Counted from the stretch's first letter, positions 18,096 through 27,482 are shown. The stretch is DNA of 64,000 nucleotides from AP-15 sp963774345 (GCA_963774345.1 CAVZFB010000065.1:124001-188000), one strand, 5' to 3'. Numbers and translations: made by a program. Notes: generated from the sequence alone by a model not told the origin.

Positions 18096-18406
18096 CCGAT
18101 TACGACCATGCGGCGATCGATGAAGTACTGCACAGCCGCGTGCGTCTGGCGATCGTCGCGTTCCTCGCGGGCGCCGGCAGCACGGCCGAGTTCGCCGCGG
18201 TGAAGAACGCGATCAAGACCACGGACGGCAATGCCAGCGTGCATCTGCGCAAGCTCGAAGAGGCCGGCTACATCGCCGCCGAGAAGCGCTTCGTCGCCCG
18301 CAAACCGCAAACCCTCTACAGCCTGACCGCGGCGGGCCGCCAAGCGCTGCGCGGGTATGTCGCGCATCTCGAAATGCTGCTCGCCAACGGGAGGATCCCG
18401 CGATGA
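18092..18406 (+). CDS. Winged-helix transcriptional regulator
   Basis: 104 residues forming a single winged helix-turn-helix of the PF13601/ArsR-like type: DEVLHSRVRLAIVAFLAG, then AAVKNAIKTTDGNASVHLRKLEEAGYI as the recognition region, KRFVARKPQTLYSLTAAGRQAL as the wing and a C-terminal dimerisation helix. It is embedded in a three-gene run with four-base overlaps on both sides. The probable target is the inverted repeat at 17442-17465. Confidence 0.85.
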   Translation: MTDYDHAAIDEVLHSRVRLAIVAFLAGAGSTAEFAAVKNAIKTTDGNASVHLRKLEEAGYIAAEKRFVARKPQTLYSLTAAGRQALRGYVAHLEMLLANGRIPR

Positions 18407-19014
18407 GGCAAGCTCTTCGCCAGCTGTTCGAGGATTTTCTCTCGTCGATCCTGTTCTTCGCGCTCTACGCGGTTACCAGCAGCCTCTATCTCGGTGCGGC
18501 GGTGGCCATCGCAGTCGGGATCGCGTAGGTCGCAAGGCGCAAGTTTGCGCACCGGCCGGTCGAGCCGATGCAATGGATGAGCCTCGCGCTCGTCGTCGTG
18601 CTCGGTGCCGCGACGATCCTCTTCCACAGCCCGCGCTTTATAATGTTCAAGCCGAGCATCATTCACCTGTCGATCGGCGCCGTCATGCTGCGGCGCGGCT
18701 GGATGCGCCGCTATCTGCCGCCTATCGCGCAGCAATATCTTGGCCACACGGTGATCGACACGGCCGGCTATGCCTGGGCCGCGCTGCTGGCGTCGATCGC
18801 GCTCGCCAACGTGTTCATCGCGCTCGAATGCAGCCTGGCGACCTGGGCCTGGTTCATCTCGTTCGGCGCGTTCGGCGCTAAGGCGGTGGCGTTCGGCCTG
18901 CAATACGTCATCTTCCGCGCGGTCATCACCCGGCGGATAGCTGTCGCGGCCGCCGCGGCAGCGCCGACCCCTCCCGAAGCGGTTTCCGACGCTGGCGCCG
19001 GCGCCGCGCCCTAA
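18403..19014 (+). pseudogene. YciB/intracellular septation protein A-like, in-frame TAG at codon 42
   Basis: Reading from ATG 18403 (overlapping the regulator stop), the frame gives MRQALRQLFEDFLSSILFF and ALYAVTSSLYLGAAVAIAVGIA, then a TAG at 18526-18528, then continues in the same frame with MQWMSLALVVVLGAATILF, PRFIMFKPSIIHLSIGAVML and WMRRYLPPIAQQY to 19014. These are the motifs of inner-membrane septation protein A/YciB. Family members usually have glutamine at the stop position, so a CAG-to-TAG change is the simplest explanation. Without suppression only a 41-residue peptide is made from the first start. Confidence 0.8.
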
Positions 19015-19065
19015 CGCCGCCAAAGCGGATAATTTATAATCCGGCTTGAACTGCAGGAGGGGCAG

Positions 19066-20171
19066 ATGATCAAGACGATAGTGATCGGCGCCGGCGTGAT
19101 GGGCGCCTCGGTTGCGTATCGGCTGGCTCAGGCCGGCGCCGCGGTTACGGTGCTGGAAGCGACGCGGATCGGCGGCGGCACCTCCGGCATCAGCTTCGCC
19201 TGGACCAACGCGCACAATAAGCCGCCGAAGCCCTATCACGATTTGAATGTCGCCGGCATGAAGGCGCATTTGGCACTGGCCGACGAGTTCGGCGCCACGC
19301 CATGGTGGCACGGCGGCGGCAGTCTGGAATGGGAGGCAGAACCCGATCGCAAGGCGCAGAATGAAAATATCGAGCGGCTGCGGTCCTGGGGTTATGCCGC
19401 GGAGTGGCTCACGCCGCACCAGGTTCAGGAATTGGAGCCCGACATCGATCCGGCGACGATCGGCGACGCGCCGGTGGCGTTTTTCCGGACGAGGGATGGC
19501 TCGACCCGGTGGTCTACGCGCATGCCATGCTGACCGCCGCGCGGCTTCGCCACGGTGCGAAAGTCATCTGCGGGGCCCGGGTCGTAGACCTGATCATGGC
19601 CGGCGATCGCGTCACCGGCGTCCGCGTCGCAGACGGAACACAATACGAGGCTGACACCGTCGTGAACTGTGCCGGCCGCTGGACCAATGAGGCAACCCGG
19701 GATGCAGGTCTGCACTTGCCGCTTGCACCGACCGTGGGGTTTCTGGTGTTCACGCCCCCGGTCGCCGCCGGCTTGGGCCGGGTCGTCCGCAGCACAGTAA
19801 TTGACGCGCGCCCCGATGGGGCGGGGCGCCTGATGCTGCATTGGAACGCGACCGACGCGACATTGAGCTTCGAGGCAAGGCTCAGCCCGTCGATGCCGGA
19901 GGCGCGCGATCTGGTGCGGCGCGCCCGACAGTTGCTGCCCTCGATCGGCGAGGTCGAGCCGGAGGCGGTACGCATCGCCATCCGGCCGATCCCCGGCGAC
20001 CACCTGTCTGCCATCGGGCCGCTGCCGCGGACTTCCGGCTATTACATCGCCGTCACCCATAGCGGCGTGACGATGTCGCCGTTCCTGGGCGCGGCGGCGG
20101 CTGACGAGATCGTCAATGGACGGCAAAGAGCCGAGCTCGCCGATTTTCGACCTGCGCGTTTCTTTAATTGA
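19066..20171 (+). pseudogene. FAD-dependent oxidoreductase (DAO/glycine-oxidase-like), frameshifted
   Basis: D-amino-acid-oxidase-type flavoenzyme. It starts at ATG 19066 after GAGGGGC with the Rossmann motif VIGAGVMGASVAYRLAQAG, then GGGTSGISFAWTNAHNK. At about 19487 the codons for FFPDEGWLDPVVYAHAML are broken by a missing C (TTTTTCCGGACG). The second frame continues with VVNCAGRWTNEATRDAG, PIPGDHLSAIGPLP and GYYIAVTHSGVTMSPFLGAAAADEI to 20171. The corrected length of about 368 residues is normal. Such enzymes oxidise amino or imino groups of small acids. Confidence 0.82.
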
Positions 20172-20220
20172 CCTGGAGACATAGCGCCGGGGCCTCCGGC
20201 GGCGCGCGGCCGCGAATCAG

Positions 20221-21120
20221 CTAGATCGGCATTCCGATTCCGGATTGGGCAAGCCTGCCGTCGGGCATGACGTGGTGATAGCGGTCGAGATTCATCGTCA
20301 TCCGTTTCATAAGGCGCCTGGCACCCGGGTCAAACGGCGTGCGCCGGTGCATCGTGAAGCCGTTGTCCCACACGACCAGGTCGCCGACCTGCCATTGGTG
20401 GGCGTAGACGAACTCTTCGCGGGTGGCGCTTTCGTAGACCTCATCCAGCACGGCGAGACCTGAGGTCGTGTCCATGTCGTCGATGCCGACGGTTGTCGTC
20501 AAATCAAGGTAGAGCGAGCGGTCGCCGGTCTCGGGGTGGGCGCGAACCAGCGCATGCGTCACTGGCGGCGTCAGGCGTTTCGCGTCTTCCGAAATCTGCT
20601 GATCTGCCTCGCGGCCATACCCCGCGAGCCGCTTTGTGTAATCGAAAATGCCGCGCTTCCCTGCGATCATCGCCCGCAGCGGGCGGGGCAAGCCTGCATA
20701 GGCGGCGCGTAGATCGACCCAGAAGGTCTCGCCGCCTTCGGTCGGCAGTTCGAGCGCGTAGAGCGCGGCACCGGTCGCCGGGTTCAGCATATAGGACTGG
20801 TCGGAATGCCATTGCAGCTCACCGTCGCCGAGCCCGCCGATCGGCCGGCCGGACCCATCCTTCAGATTGGAGAGCACCGTCACCTCGGGCGTCGTCGGCG
20901 AGGCCCAATCGCTGCGCACCGTGCGCTCCAGCGGCCCGAGCAGGGCGCAGAACGCGGCAAGTTCCGCCTCGCTCAGCGCCTGCCGACGAAACACCAGGAC
21001 GCCGAATTGCGCGTACAGGGCGCGCAGTTCCGCCACAGTCGCGTCGTCCTGGCGGTCCCATAATTTGAGGCCGACCACTTCCCGGGCCAATGTCGGGTGG
21101 AGCTGTCGCGTCTCGAACAT
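20221..21120 (-). CDS. TauD/TfdA-family 2-oxoglutarate-dependent dioxygenase
   Basis: 299 residues. The Fe(II) facial triad is visible as the H-x-D pair in ELQWHSDQSY (near residues 104-106) and the distal histidine in GFTMHRRTPFD; the arginine in GARRLMKRMTMN binds 2-oxoglutarate. The family hydroxylates sulfonates, aryloxyacids, carnitine precursors and other small acids. ATG 21120 has a GAGGA site. It is followed upstream on the same strand by an amidohydrolase, with only 81 bases between, so the two are probably co-transcribed. Confidence 0.9.
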   Translation of the reverse strand: MFETRQLHPTLAREVVGLKLWDRQDDATVAELRALYAQFGVLVFRRQALSEAELAAFCALLGPLERTVRSDWASPTTPEVTVLSNLKDGSGRPIGGLGDGELQWHSDQSYMLNPATGAALYALELPTEGGETFWVDLRAAYAGLPRPLRAMIAGKRGIFDYTKRLAGYGREADQQISEDAKRLTPPVTHALVRAHPETGDRSLYLDLTTTVGIDDMDTTSGLAVLDEVYESATREEFVYAHQWQVGDLVVWDNGFTMHRRTPFDPGARRLMKRMTMNLDRYHHVMPDGRLAQSGIGMPI

Positions 21121-21201
21121 GGTCGTGTCCTCGGTAGCTGGCTTGGCAAAGATCGGCTGATGCGATGCGATGAAACGCCCGCCAAAGCACCTGCCCGGGG
21201 A

Positions 21202-22026
21202 TCAGCTTTTGGCTTGAGCAGGGAGCGGCCAACCCAACCAGTTGCAGACGGCCTCGCCCATGACCAGCTCGAGGTCGCGGCCCTTCAACCAAGGCAGTTC
21301 CTCGGTGAACAAGGTCACGCATTGCCGCCAAGAGCATTGCATCCGGGTGATGTCGGTGCCCCAGAACATCCGTTCGGGACCGAACGCATCGAAACAGCGA
21401 TGCAGGTGCGGGTGGAGGCTGCGGAACGGGTACGCGTCTTCGGCGTAGCCCGCCTGACCGGTCGCCTTGACCGCGACGTTCGGGTATTTGGCGAGCGCCA
21501 GCAATTCCGGTTGGAACCGATAAGCGGCCTCGCCTGTGCTGGCCCGGGGTACGCCCATGTGATCGACAATCAATTTAAGGGCAGGGTGGCGCACGGCGAT
21601 CTTGCCGACAGTCGGCAAAAACATCGCCGCGCCGAGTGAGATCGGAACCCCAGCGCGCTCGGCGGTGGGCCATAGCCAATCGAGCGTGCCGTCGGTGAAC
21701 CAGGCTTGCGGGTGCCGCTCGTTGGTATAGAAGCGCATGCCGAGCCTGCCCGGTCGCTCCTTCCAGTGCTCGACCAGCGCGCGGCCATTTGGGTCGTCGA
21801 GATAGAACCAGCCCATAATGCCGAAGCGGTTGGGGTATTGGCGCGCCGCTTCGACCGCCAGCTCGTTCGAGTCGGGATCCCACAGCACCGGGTGGATCAG
21901 CGCCCGGTCAACGCCGGCGGCATCCATGCCGGCAATCGCCTGCGCCGCCGAGTAGGGCTCCTGGCGATGGTGGGCGGACGGCGTACCTTTCTCCCAGAGA
22001 TGGATCTGTGCATCGACGATCAGCAT
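21202..22026 (-). CDS. Amidohydrolase family 2 (TIM-barrel hydrolase)
   Basis: 274 residues. LIVDAQIHLWEKG carries the first histidine motif (QxH rather than HxH, as in 2-pyrone-4,6-dicarboxylate lactonase-like members). LKLIVDHMGVPR carries the second and MFWGTDITRM the last aspartate. The closing VMGEAVCNWLGWPLP resembles the usual N.A..LFGL end. Likely a lactonase or hydrolase of a ring-cleavage product. An AAGAGGA site precedes ATG 22026. It leads a two-gene minus-strand unit with the TauD dioxygenase at 20221. Confidence 0.85.
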   Translation of the reverse strand: MLIVDAQIHLWEKGTPSAHHRQEPYSAAQAIAGMDAAGVDRALIHPVLWDPDSNELAVEAARQYPNRFGIMGWFYLDDPNGRALVEHWKERPGRLGMRFYTNERHPQAWFTDGTLDWLWPTAERAGVPISLGAAMFLPTVGKIAVRHPALKLIVDHMGVPRASTGEAAYRFQPELLALAKYPNVAVKATGQAGYAEDAYPFRSLHPHLHRCFDAFGPERMFWGTDITRMQCSWRQCVTLFTEELPWLKGRDLELVMGEAVCNWLGWPLPAQAKS

Positions 22027-22280
22027 TGGGTAGCGTCCTCTTAGGCTCGAAGAATTTGTACCTTACTAAACGGACAGCCGAGACGACGATCGAATTTACC
22101 CACAGGCTATATGTTTGGGAGCGCTTTTGGCCTCAGCAGCCCGGCGAAATTCACGGATTGGTCCGATAACCATAATTAGGGCGTCCGCTCGCGCCCTCGA
22201 GCGATCTCGACAGTTGTCGTGCTTTGCGGGCGAGCCGCCGTGGGGTTAGACTGGCGGCCGGCCCATTGAAGGAAACAGCC

Positions 22281-23321
22281 ATGACAGCCATGATCGACAT
22301 GCATGCCCATTGGCGGCCCGCGGAAGTCGCCGACGCCCTGCGCGCCCGAACCAGGGAACCGCGCATCGCGCGCAATCAAGACGGGGTCGAGGTGTTGCAG
22401 TCCGGACGGATGGGTGAAGCGCCGCTGGCCGAGGCCTTCGACGACGTCGATTTCCATCTTGCCCGGATGGACCGCCAGGGAGTGCAGACGAGCGTGCTGT
22501 CCCTCCTCGGTTCGTTCTGCTGGATCGAGTCCCAGCCGCTGGAGGTGTCCGGGCCGCTGTGCCGGAAGGTCAATGACGGGCTTACGGCGATCTGCCAGAA
22601 GCATCCCGGCCGCTTTGCTGCCTTTGCCGCGCTGCCCCTGACTAATATGTCCGCCGCCGCCGCCGAACTGGAACGGGCGCTCGGGCTGCCGGGCATGATC
22701 GGCGCGCAGCTACCCGGCAACGGCTTCCTGACCAGCAAGGACGCCGAAGCGATGCGTCCGCTGCTCGAGGTCGCGAACCGCCACCGCGCGACGCTCTTCA
22801 TCCATCACGGCCCGCGGCCGGGCGACGCTTTTCCCAAGGTCGCGGCCGACACGGACAACGCGCGCCGGCGCAACGGCACGCTCGACATGCAGGCGAGCCT
22901 ATCGTCGGTCATGGTGACATTGTGTCTAACCGACCTGCTCGCCGACTACCCCGACGCGACGGTCTGCGTCCACAATCTGGGCGGCAACCTACCCTACGAG
23001 GTCGAGCGCATGGACCATCGCTGCCTGCTCGACACGCCGAACGAGGAGTTGCCGTCGGCGCGCATCGGGAAGGCAAGGGTGTACGTGGACTGCAACTCGT
23101 TCGGCCCGCACGCGATCGAGGCGGCCGTCAGGCTGTACGGCGCCGAGCGCATCGTATGCGGCACCGACGGCACCGAGTTCGGCTGCGACTGGACCAGGAA
23201 GGCGCTTGCCGAAGCACAGATCGGTGAGGAAGCGCGCGAGCAGATCCTGCAGCGCAATGCCGCGGCGATGCTCGCCAGCGTCGCAAAGGCCGCGCCGAAC
23301 GAAAGAGCCGCCGCCGAATAA
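22281..23321 (+). CDS. Amidohydrolase family 2 (ACMSD-like decarboxylase/hydrolase)
   Basis: 346 residues. MIDMHAHWRP is the HxH metal motif. LSSVMVTLCLTDLLADYP, then TVCVHNLGGNLPYEVERMDHR, and the catalytic-aspartate segment GTDGTEFGCDW follow the layout of aminocarboxymuconate-semialdehyde-decarboxylase-like enzymes. These are zinc enzymes acting on aromatic degradation intermediates. ATG 22281 has AAGGA eight bases upstream; longer in-frame starts lack a site. Divergent from the amidohydrolase/TauD pair. Confidence 0.86.
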   Translation: MTAMIDMHAHWRPAEVADALRARTREPRIARNQDGVEVLQSGRMGEAPLAEAFDDVDFHLARMDRQGVQTSVLSLLGSFCWIESQPLEVSGPLCRKVNDGLTAICQKHPGRFAAFAALPLTNMSAAAAELERALGLPGMIGAQLPGNGFLTSKDAEAMRPLLEVANRHRATLFIHHGPRPGDAFPKVAADTDNARRRNGTLDMQASLSSVMVTLCLTDLLADYPDATVCVHNLGGNLPYEVERMDHRCLLDTPNEELPSARIGKARVYVDCNSFGPHAIEAAVRLYGAERIVCGTDGTEFGCDWTRKALAEAQIGEEAREQILQRNAAAMLASVAKAAPNERAAAE

Positions 23322-23329
23322 TACTTTCC

Positions 23330-23410
23330 CGCGGCCGCCGCGGTTGTGGTGCGCACCGCCGCGGCGCCGCCCGGGTCCAGCAATCCGGGTCCGGCTGGCG
23401 CTTGTCGCGG
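23330..23410. terminator. GC-rich inverted repeat after the 22281 gene
   Basis: GCGGCCGCCGCGG and CCGCCGCGGCGCCGC form a strong stem around TTGTGGTGCGCA, followed by CCGGGT.AGCAATCCGGGT with possible further pairing. There is no T-tract, so this is a weak terminator candidate. Confidence 0.3.
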
Positions 23411-23472
23411 TGATCTCGGTCGATTGGACGTTTCGGGAGCGGCAGGGGATCTTCCGCTACGGCTAGGTCGTC

Positions 23473-23871
23473 TCAGGCTTCCCAATCCTCGATCCGCAGC
23501 CCCGGCACGCGCGTGAATTCATTGGTGTTATGGGTGATCAGGACCAGGTCGCGGGCGCAGGCCTGACCGGCGATCAGCACGTCGTATGGACCGATCGCCG
23601 ACCCTCTTGCCGCCAGAATCGCCCTGATTTCACCGGCTTGTCGGGCATCTTCTTTGCCGAACTCCATGACTGGAAACTGCAGCGCATCGACAAGAGCGAC
23701 ATTCCGGCTCGCCCGCTGACTCTTGAACGCGCCATAGAATAGCTCGTGGGCCACGATCGCCGAGATCGCGACATCCCCGGGCTGCTCCTGGCGGACACGT
23801 CGAGCGAGCGTGGAACCGCTGTCCCTCAGCAAGGCGATGACGGCGTTCGCGTCGAGAAGGCAGCGCATCAA
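23473..23871 (-). CDS. vapC: VapC-type PIN-domain toxin
   Basis: 132 residues. The PIN nuclease acidic residues are visible: Asp7 in CLLDANAVIALL, Glu in AHELFYGAFKS, Asp in GPYDVLIAGQA, with the final THNTNEFTRVPGLRIEDW. VapC toxins are Mg-dependent RNases that cut tRNA or rRNA when freed from VapB. The start overlaps the antitoxin stop by four bases, the normal VapBC arrangement. Confidence 0.92.
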   Translation of the reverse strand: MMRCLLDANAVIALLRDSGSTLARRVRQEQPGDVAISAIVAHELFYGAFKSQRASRNVALVDALQFPVMEFGKEDARQAGEIRAILAARGSAIGPYDVLIAGQACARDLVLITHNTNEFTRVPGLRIEDWEA

Positions 23872-24113
23872 CGGAAGATTTTGTCGATCGCCGGCCGTTC
23901 CTGCTGCTGCGGCTGCTCCCCGACGGCGCGCACGAAATCATGGTCGAGTGGACCGGCAAGCGCGTCAAGCCAGCTCCAATCATTGGCCACCGGCTCGAGG
24001 ATGACGGCAGCGCCGTGACGTCGGATCCGCACTTCCTTCCCACTGAAGCGAAAGTCCTTGGGAAGCCGGACCGCCTGCGACCGACCCGACCAAAAAAGTT
24101 TCGCTGTCGGCAT
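23868..24113 (-). CDS. vapB: VapB-type antitoxin
   Basis: 81 residues from ATG 24113. The SpoVT/AbrB-like N-terminal DNA-binding strand-loop is AKLFWSGRSQAVRLPKDFRF and GKEVRIRRHGAAVILEP; the C-terminal part binds and blocks VapC. An upstream in-frame ATG at 24137 would place the start against the operator-like palindrome at 24141-24155, so 24113 is preferred. VapB with VapC represses its own promoter. Confidence 0.9.
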   Translation of the reverse strand: MPTAKLFWSGRSQAVRLPKDFRFSGKEVRIRRHGAAVILEPVANDWSWLDALAGPLDHDFVRAVGEQPQQQERPAIDKIFR

Positions 24114-24140
24114 CGTGCTGCTCGCCCTATGTGTCATATA

Positions 24141-24155
24141 GCAATGATATATTGC
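24141..24155. promoter_or_regulatory. Palindrome upstream of vapBC, candidate VapB operator
   Basis: GCAATGATATATTGC has perfect five-base arms around an AT-rich centre that also contains -10-like sequence for the minus strand. It lies just upstream of vapB, where the VapBC complex would be expected to bind. Confidence 0.5.
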
Positions 24156-24283
24156 GATGGGCTTGCCGGCGCAATATGGCGGGATAAGCCAGCCGCGTTG
24201 TCACCCAGGCTGGCTGTCTTTCCATGGCGGGACCTCGGGTTTATTCTACTTTGATTAAAGTCGATGTGCGGGAGGTAACGTCC

Positions 24284-25381
24284 ATGGAAGCCGCCGCCGC
24301 TGTTTTTCGCAAGGTGAAAGCGCCGCTGACGATCGAGCAGGTCGAGGTCGACAAGCCGTGGGCGCGCGAGGTGCTAGTGCGCACCGTCGCGACCGGCGTG
24401 TGCCACAGCGATCTGCATGTCGTCGATGGGATCGGACGCTTTCCGCTCGACCGGCCGATCGTGCTCGGGCACGAGGGCGCCGGCATTGTCGAGGCGGTCG
24501 GGGCCGAGGTGACGACGGTCAAGCCGGGCGACCATGTCGTCGCCTGCCTCTCGGGCTTTTGCGGCAGCTGCCCGCAATGCCTTTCAGGCCACCCCAATCT
24601 GTGCACCGGCGGTATTGTCACCCGGCCGGACACCGCAGCGCCGCGGTTGTCGCAAAACGGGCAGCCTTTTCGCCAGTTCATCGGCATTTCGAGCTATGCG
24701 GAAAAGATGCTGCTACACGAGAACTCGTTGGTCAGGATCGATGCGGAACTGCCGCTCGACAAGGCGGCTCTGGTCGGCTGTGGCGTGCTGACCGGGGTTG
24801 GTGCCGCATTGCGCAGCTCGGGACTCGAAGCCGGGCAAACGGTTGCGGTATTCGGCTGCGGTGGGGTCGGATTGTCGATTGTCCAAGGCGCTCGCATTGG
24901 CGGCGCCCGGCAGATCATCGCCGTCGACCAGTTCGATACGAAGCGCGAGATGGCGACCCGCGCCGGGGCCACCGATTTCGTCAACAGCGCCGAGGACGAC
25001 CCGGTCAAGACCGTGCGCGCATTAACCGGCGGGCTCGGGGTCGATCACGCTTTCGAGGCGGTCGGCAACGCCAAGCTGGTGCGGCAGGCGATCGAGAGCC
25101 TGGCGATCCGCGGCACCGCGACGATCGTCGGCGTGTTGCCGCCGGACGCGATGATCGAGTTCCCATGGATGGCGATCCGCCCCGAATGCAAGGTGCAGAC
25201 CTCGCGCATGGGCTCGAACCGGTTTCGCACCGACATCCCGCTCTATCTCGATTTCTACCGCCAGGGCCGGCTAGACCTCGACGGCATGGTCACCAAGCGC
25301 GGCCGTCTCGGCGACATCAATGAAGCCTTCCGCGCGATGAAAGCCGGCGAAGTCGCTCGCACCGTGCTGACGTTCGACTAG
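24284..25381 (+). CDS. Zinc-dependent alcohol dehydrogenase (class III-like)
   Basis: 365 residues. Catalytic zinc ligands: TGVCHSDLH (Cys, with following His/Asp pattern) and LGHEGAG (His67-like). Structural zinc: four cysteines in CGSCPQCLSGHPNLC. The NAD domain has FGCGGVGLSIVQGARIGGA and IAVDQFD, whose Asp favours NAD+. The layout matches class III/mycothiol-dependent-like MDR dehydrogenases acting on alcohols or thiol adducts. GGGAGG precedes ATG 24284. It is followed 18 bases later by a TauD dioxygenase, so probably one operon. Confidence 0.9.
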   Translation: MEAAAAVFRKVKAPLTIEQVEVDKPWAREVLVRTVATGVCHSDLHVVDGIGRFPLDRPIVLGHEGAGIVEAVGAEVTTVKPGDHVVACLSGFCGSCPQCLSGHPNLCTGGIVTRPDTAAPRLSQNGQPFRQFIGISSYAEKMLLHENSLVRIDAELPLDKAALVGCGVLTGVGAALRSSGLEAGQTVAVFGCGGVGLSIVQGARIGGARQIIAVDQFDTKREMATRAGATDFVNSAEDDPVKTVRALTGGLGVDHAFEAVGNAKLVRQAIESLAIRGTATIVGVLPPDAMIEFPWMAIRPECKVQTSRMGSNRFRTDIPLYLDFYRQGRLDLDGMVTKRGRLGDINEAFRAMKAGEVARTVLTFD

Positions 25382-25399
25382 GTCTTCGGGAGAAGGTAG

Positions 25400-26245
25400 A
25401 TGAATTACCAGCACATCCGGGTGGAGCCGCTCTCCACCTGGCTCGGAGCCGAGGTCGCCGGCGTCGATCTGGCAGCCCCGGTTGCGGATGAGACGTTCGG
25501 CGAGATCCGCCGCGCCTTTGGCGAGTACGGCGTCGTGTTTTTCCGCGATCAGCGCCTGACGCCGGAGCAGCATCTCGCCTTTGCCGAGCGCTTCGCGCCC
25601 ATTGACATCAACCGCTTTTTCTCGGCCGTTCCCGGCTATCCGATGATCGCTGAGGTCCGTAAGGAGCCCGAGCAGACTCGAAATATCGGCGGTGGGTGGC
25701 ACACCGATCACAGCTACGACCAGGTGCCGGCGCTGGGTTCGATGCTCTATGCCCGCGAGGTGCCGAGGACCGGTGGTGACACATTGTTTGCCAGCATGTA
25801 CGCGGCCTATGACGCGCTGTCCGAGGGGCTCAAGGCGACGCTCGAGGGGCTGCGCGCGTGTCATTCGAGCCGTCACGTGTTTGGCCCCGAGGCTCATGCG
25901 CGCCGCGGCGACCTCGTCGGCCGGATTGGCAATCCCGAACTGGCGACACAAGACGCGGTCCACCCCGCGGTCATCCGCCATCCCCAGACCGGCCGCCAGG
26001 CGCTCTACGTCAACCCTGGATTCACCCTTCGGTTCGAAGGCTGGACCGAGGAGGAATCACGCCCGCTGCTCGAATACCTATATCGCCACGCCACGCGCCC
26101 AGAATTCACCTGCCGCTTCCATTGGCGGGAGGGCTCGTTGGCATTGTGGGATAACCGCTCGACCTGGCACTTTGCGGTCAACGACTATCACGGCGAGCGC
26201 CGCCTGCTGCATCGCATCACCATCCAAGGCTCGCCGCTGAACTGA
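25400..26245 (+). CDS. TauD/TfdA-family dioxygenase
   Basis: 281 residues. Fe(II) ligands appear in GGGWHTDHSYDQVP (HxD) and in STWHFAVNDYHGERRLLHRI (distal His plus the 2-oxoglutarate-binding Arg). The N terminus (LGAEVAGVDLAAPV) and FFRDQRLTPEQHLAFAERFA are typical of taurine/2,4-D dioxygenases. It converts 2-oxoglutarate and O2 to succinate and CO2 while hydroxylating its substrate. GGGAGAAGG lies before ATG 25400. It is probably co-transcribed with the alcohol dehydrogenase at 24284. Confidence 0.92.
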   Translation: MNYQHIRVEPLSTWLGAEVAGVDLAAPVADETFGEIRRAFGEYGVVFFRDQRLTPEQHLAFAERFAPIDINRFFSAVPGYPMIAEVRKEPEQTRNIGGGWHTDHSYDQVPALGSMLYAREVPRTGGDTLFASMYAAYDALSEGLKATLEGLRACHSSRHVFGPEAHARRGDLVGRIGNPELATQDAVHPAVIRHPQTGRQALYVNPGFTLRFEGWTEEESRPLLEYLYRHATRPEFTCRFHWREGSLALWDNRSTWHFAVNDYHGERRLLHRITIQGSPLN

Positions 26246-26311
26246 GGCCGTCCGTCCTTCGGTTGACCGCCCTGTTGCCCCGCCGCACGGGCTGCTATCG
26301 AACGGCGGTGT

Positions 26312-27284
26312 TCAGGTCGGGAGGCGCCAGCCGGCCTTGGCGGCGAAGTCGTCGAAAAAATCGGTGTCGTAGGCCTGTTCCGGCGAGGCGCGCACCATCT
26401 CGTCGATGATATGCGCGTCCGGGCCGACCAGAATGCGCCACCGGTCGGCCTTGACCCCATCCAGAATGATCGTGGCCGCTTCGGCCGCACTCGTCGGGGC
26501 ATCCTCGGTGAAGCGGCGTTCGCGCTCGGCGATGATCTTCCGAATGTCTTCGTCGGACATGGCTGAGACGTCACTGCCCATTGAGGCGATGCGCGCCCGT
26601 GCGAACGCGATCTGTCTCGCGGTGATCGCGTCCGAGTCGCTGCCGCCGTGGATCTTGCGGGAGTTGGACGCAATCGAGGTGCCGACGTGGCCGGGCATCA
26701 CGACCGAGCATTTGATGTGGGGTGCGTTGATCCGAAGATCGGCGATCAGCGCTTCGGTAAAGCCCTTCACCGCGAATTTCGCGGCGCTGTAGGCGGTGTG
26801 CGGAATCTCGTGGTCCGACCGACGCCCAGAAGCCGTTGACGCTGCTGGTGTTGACGATGTGGCCCGCCTCGGCCTTTTGCAGCATCGGCAAAAAGGCGCG
26901 GGTGCAGTGATAGACCCCGCCCCAGCAGATGTTGAAGGTCTTTTCCCACTCCTCGGGGCTGTGTGCGATCATGCTGCCGCCGCCGCCGATCCCGGCGTTG
27001 TTGAACAGCAAGTGGATTTTGTCTGCGTCGTGGCGATGGGCGACCTCGTCGCGAAACCGCTTTACCTGCGCGGGGTCGGAGACATCGGCGGTGTGCGTGG
27101 TCACGCGCAGGCCCTGCGGCAGTCCAGCCGCTTCGCACAGACGCTGCGTTTCCGCCAACCCCGCTGCCGAGACGTCGCACATCGCGACATTGCAGGCTTC
27201 AGCGACCAGCTGGCGAACCAATTCCCGCCCCATCCCCGAGCCGCCGCCAGTGACGACCGCGGTCTTTCCCGCGAAATCCTTCAT
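26312..27284 (-). pseudogene. Short-chain dehydrogenase/reductase, frameshifted
   Basis: SDR with the TGGGSGMGRELV nucleotide-binding motif, NNAG (FNNAGIGGGGSM), the catalytic Ser in VNTSSVNGFWASVG and, in a second frame, the tail AKFAVKGFTEALIADLR through KCSVVMPGHVGT to the stop at 26312. The break near 26817 falls right before the catalytic YxxxK (HTAYSAAK), which is readable in the shifted frame, so one base restores about 320 residues. ATG 27284 follows AAGGGAGG. Likely an NAD(P)-dependent alcohol/ketone oxidoreductase in the catabolic neighbourhood. Confidence 0.85.
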
Positions 27285-27390
27285 ATGCCGAGCCTCCCTT
27301 ATTCAGTCAGTTGATGAAGCGCACTACCGGTCAAAACGGGTCGCGCCAACATCCCGCGCCCGCAGACATGGGCTTATTTCTAGTCTATCG

Positions 27391-27472
27391 TATTCCCGTC
27401 CAGCCGGGAGTCCAGGGCCGGGGTATGCGCCTGAGCTGGATACACGCTTTCGTGGAGCTGACGAGGGGAAGG
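27391..27472. repeat. Degenerate REP-like palindromic element
   Basis: ATTCCCGTCCAGCCGGGAGT, CCAGGGCC and a downstream CGCTTTCGTGG arm resemble the two-hairpin element at 46883-46960. The similarity is partial, so this looks like a decayed member of the same dispersed family. Confidence 0.5.
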
Positions 27473-27482
27473 AAATCCGGCG

